Shown here piece after piece: positions 5,131-6,600 of a DNA stretch of 6,600 bases; position 1 is the first letter of the stretch, and each line of letters starts with the position of its first letter. Source of the stretch: Flammeovirgaceae bacterium (GTDB taxonomy: Bacteria > Bacteroidota > Bacteroidia > Cytophagales > Cyclobacteriaceae); assembly GCA_003228395.1 (NCBI GenBank), contig QIDJ01000355.1:1-6600 (forward strand), in the 5' to 3' direction. The notes under the pieces were generated by a model. It saw only the letters and a list, made by a program, of their open reading frames with translations, did not search any database and had not been told where the DNA came from. A program made the translations under genes and the position numbers.

Positions 5131-6600
5131 ATGACCGATGTAATTCAACTTTTGCCCGATAGTATTGCCAACCAGATTGCAGCCGGTGAAGTGGTGCAGC
5201 GTCCGGCATCGGTGGTTAAAGAGCTGATGGAAAATGCGGTGGACGCCGGCGCAACCCAGATCAGTGTAGTCGTAAAAGATGCAGGGAAAGCGCTGGTACA
5301 GGTAATCGACGACGGGGCAGGTATGACTGAAACGGATGCACGCATGAGCCTGGAGCGGCATGCTACCTCCAAAATCCGGAAAACAGAAGACTTGTTCCGG
5401 GTAACTACCATGGGCTTCAGGGGGGAAGCGCTGGCCTCTATTGCAGCAGTGTCGCAAATGGATATTAAAACCCGAACGGAAGAAAGCGACCTTGGCACCG
5501 AACTGGAAACAGAGGCTTCAAATGTAAAATCGCAGCACCCGGCGGCCTGTGCAAAAGGTACTTCTGTTTCCGTAAAAAACCTGTTTTACAATATCCCTGC
5601 CCGGCGTATTTTCCTGAAATCGAATGGGGTTGAAATGCGGCATGTGGTAGAAGAATTCCAGCGAATTGCCTTGTCAAGACCAGATGTATCTTTTTCACTA
5701 TACCAGAATGACCTGCAATCATATAGTCTCCGAAAGGAGAAGTTGAGCCAGCGTGTTGTAAACCTGCTTGGCAAGAATTACCGGGAGCAACTGGTGACCG
5801 TAGATGAAGAAACGGACCATCTTTCCATAAAAGGATATATCGGAAAGCCGGAGTCGGCAAAAAAAACACGCGGCGAACAATACTTTTTCGTGAATAATCG
5901 CTATATCCGTTCAGGTTACCTGAATCATGCCGTACAGAATGCTTACGAGGGGCTGATTGGTTCGGACTATTTCCCGTTTTATGTACTGTTTATTAAAATT
6001 GATCCGGCTCATATCGATGTGAATGTACATCCCACAAAAACCGAGATCAAATTTGCCGACGAACGATCGGTGTATGGTGTCATCCGGTCTGCAATCAGGC
6101 AGGCCCTCGGCGCGCATAACATCAGCCCGTCTATTGATTTTGAGTCGGACATTAATTTCGGCAAAGATCGCACACGCCGGTTTGAAACTATTGCAGAAAG
6201 AAATTATGCCAGGTTTGGCGCGTCGCCACCATCCAAACAGGATATCGAACAATGGGGACAGTTATATCAGAATGTACTTCACCGCAATGTGGATGATCAG
6301 TCAAATGAACAAGGAGTTGAAATTACATTTCCGGGTCTTACAGGTACAGATTCTCCGGGTGCAAAGGGTGCGGCTGTATCGTATAAAAACCGCGATGGGA
6401 TTCAGAACGACTTCATATTTCAGCTGCACGAAAAGTATATTGTATCCCAGGTGAAATCGGGAATGATCCTGATTAACATTATACGGGCACACGAGCGAAT
6501 TTTATACGAAAAATTTCAAAACCGGCTTAAAACGCATGTGTCTTTTACGCAACAGGCGTTGTTTCCGCAAACGGTTACATTAAATCCGGGAGACTTTGCC
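5131..6600 (+). CDS. mutL: DNA mismatch repair protein MutL (3' end beyond the window)
   Basis: The frame is open for 490 codons from ATG 5131 to the last base, so the C-terminus is missing; family members of about 600 or more residues suggest at least 100 residues are lost. MutL couples mismatch recognition by MutS to strand removal. The GHKL ATPase part is clear: SIANQIAAGEVVQRPASVVKE (11-31), the E31/N35 pair in ELMENAVDAGA (metal and catalysis), DDGAGM (60-65), GFRGEAL (95-101) and GTSVSVKNLFYNIPARR (143-159). The transducer domain carries DVNVHPTKTEIKF (296-308). A low-conservation linker covers about 345-425. The C-terminal dimerisation domain begins near DFIFQLHEKYIVSQ (427-440). At 449-460 the expected DQH-x-AHERxxxE metal-binding motif reads N-I-I-R-A-H-E-R-I-L-Y-E: both glutamates remain but DQH is replaced. 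The start agrees with the usual MxDxIQLLPDSxANQIAAGE opening and lies 8 bp after the preceding stop. Confidence 0.96.
   Translation, partial: MTDVIQLLPDSIANQIAAGEVVQRPASVVKELMENAVDAGATQISVVVKDAGKALVQVIDDGAGMTETDARMSLERHATSKIRKTEDLFRVTTMGFRGEALASIAAVSQMDIKTRTEESDLGTELETEASNVKSQHPAACAKGTSVSVKNLFYNIPARRIFLKSNGVEMRHVVEEFQRIALSRPDVSFSLYQNDLQSYSLRKEKLSQRVVNLLGKNYREQLVTVDEETDHLSIKGYIGKPESAKKTRGEQYFFVNNRYIRSGYLNHAVQNAYEGLIGSDYFPFYVLFIKIDPAHIDVNVHPTKTEIKFADERSVYGVIRSAIRQALGAHNISPSIDFESDINFGKDRTRRFETIAERNYARFGASPPSKQDIEQWGQLYQNVLHRNVDDQSNEQGVEITFPGLTGTDSPGAKGAAVSYKNRDGIQNDFIFQLHEKYIVSQVKSGMILINIIRAHERILYEKFQNRLKTHVSFTQQALFPQTVTLNPGDFA

Noticed and set aside
5145..5869. Minus-strand open frames of 112-134 codons across the start of mutL
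   Set aside because: They lie antisense to a clearly conserved MutL frame, have no recognisable motifs and overlap each other in different frames.
6023..6454. A + strand open frame of 143 codons inside mutL
   Set aside because: It is an out-of-frame shadow; the mutL frame is open throughout and carries the conserved motifs here.

Overview
The window looks like chromosomal DNA from a member of the Bacteroidota. The grounds are a BshA of the type found there, a GH3/serine-hydrolase fusion protein, AT-rich starts without clear Shine-Dalgarno sequences, TAnnTTTG-type -7 boxes, and a MutL opening of the form common in that phylum. This is inference from sequence style; no ribosomal or other taxonomic marker is present. 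I see no mobile element, CRISPR array, tRNA or rRNA. No stretch without a gene exceeds about 150 bases.

Left end (1-278): a 43-residue lipoprotein gene on the + strand, followed by a clear intrinsic terminator that also separates it from the convergent minus-strand block. Middle (279-4614, minus strand, read right to left): an 820-residue secreted protein with a shrunken GH3-like N-terminal region and an intact-looking beta-lactamase-fold serine hydrolase, then 28 bp later bshA (first step of bacillithiol synthesis), then 90 bp later a membrane di-iron fatty acid hydroxylase of the Scs7/FA2H kind. The first two genes are probably co-transcribed. The third has a -7-like box of its own just upstream.

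A 151-bp divergent intergenic region (4615-4765) separates this block from a + strand pair: a 118-residue protein with two C-terminal membrane segments, and 8 bp downstream mutL. MutL is cut by the window edge after 490 codons and has no stop codon inside the window.

The genes are mostly housekeeping: thiol redox buffer, envelope or lipid modification, and mismatch repair. I did not find a convincing new multi-gene system. The points most worth a second look are the fusion protein, whose GH3 part lacks recognisable catalytic motifs while its serine hydrolase keeps them, and MutL, where the usual DQH of the C-terminal metal-binding motif reads Asn-Ile-Ile.
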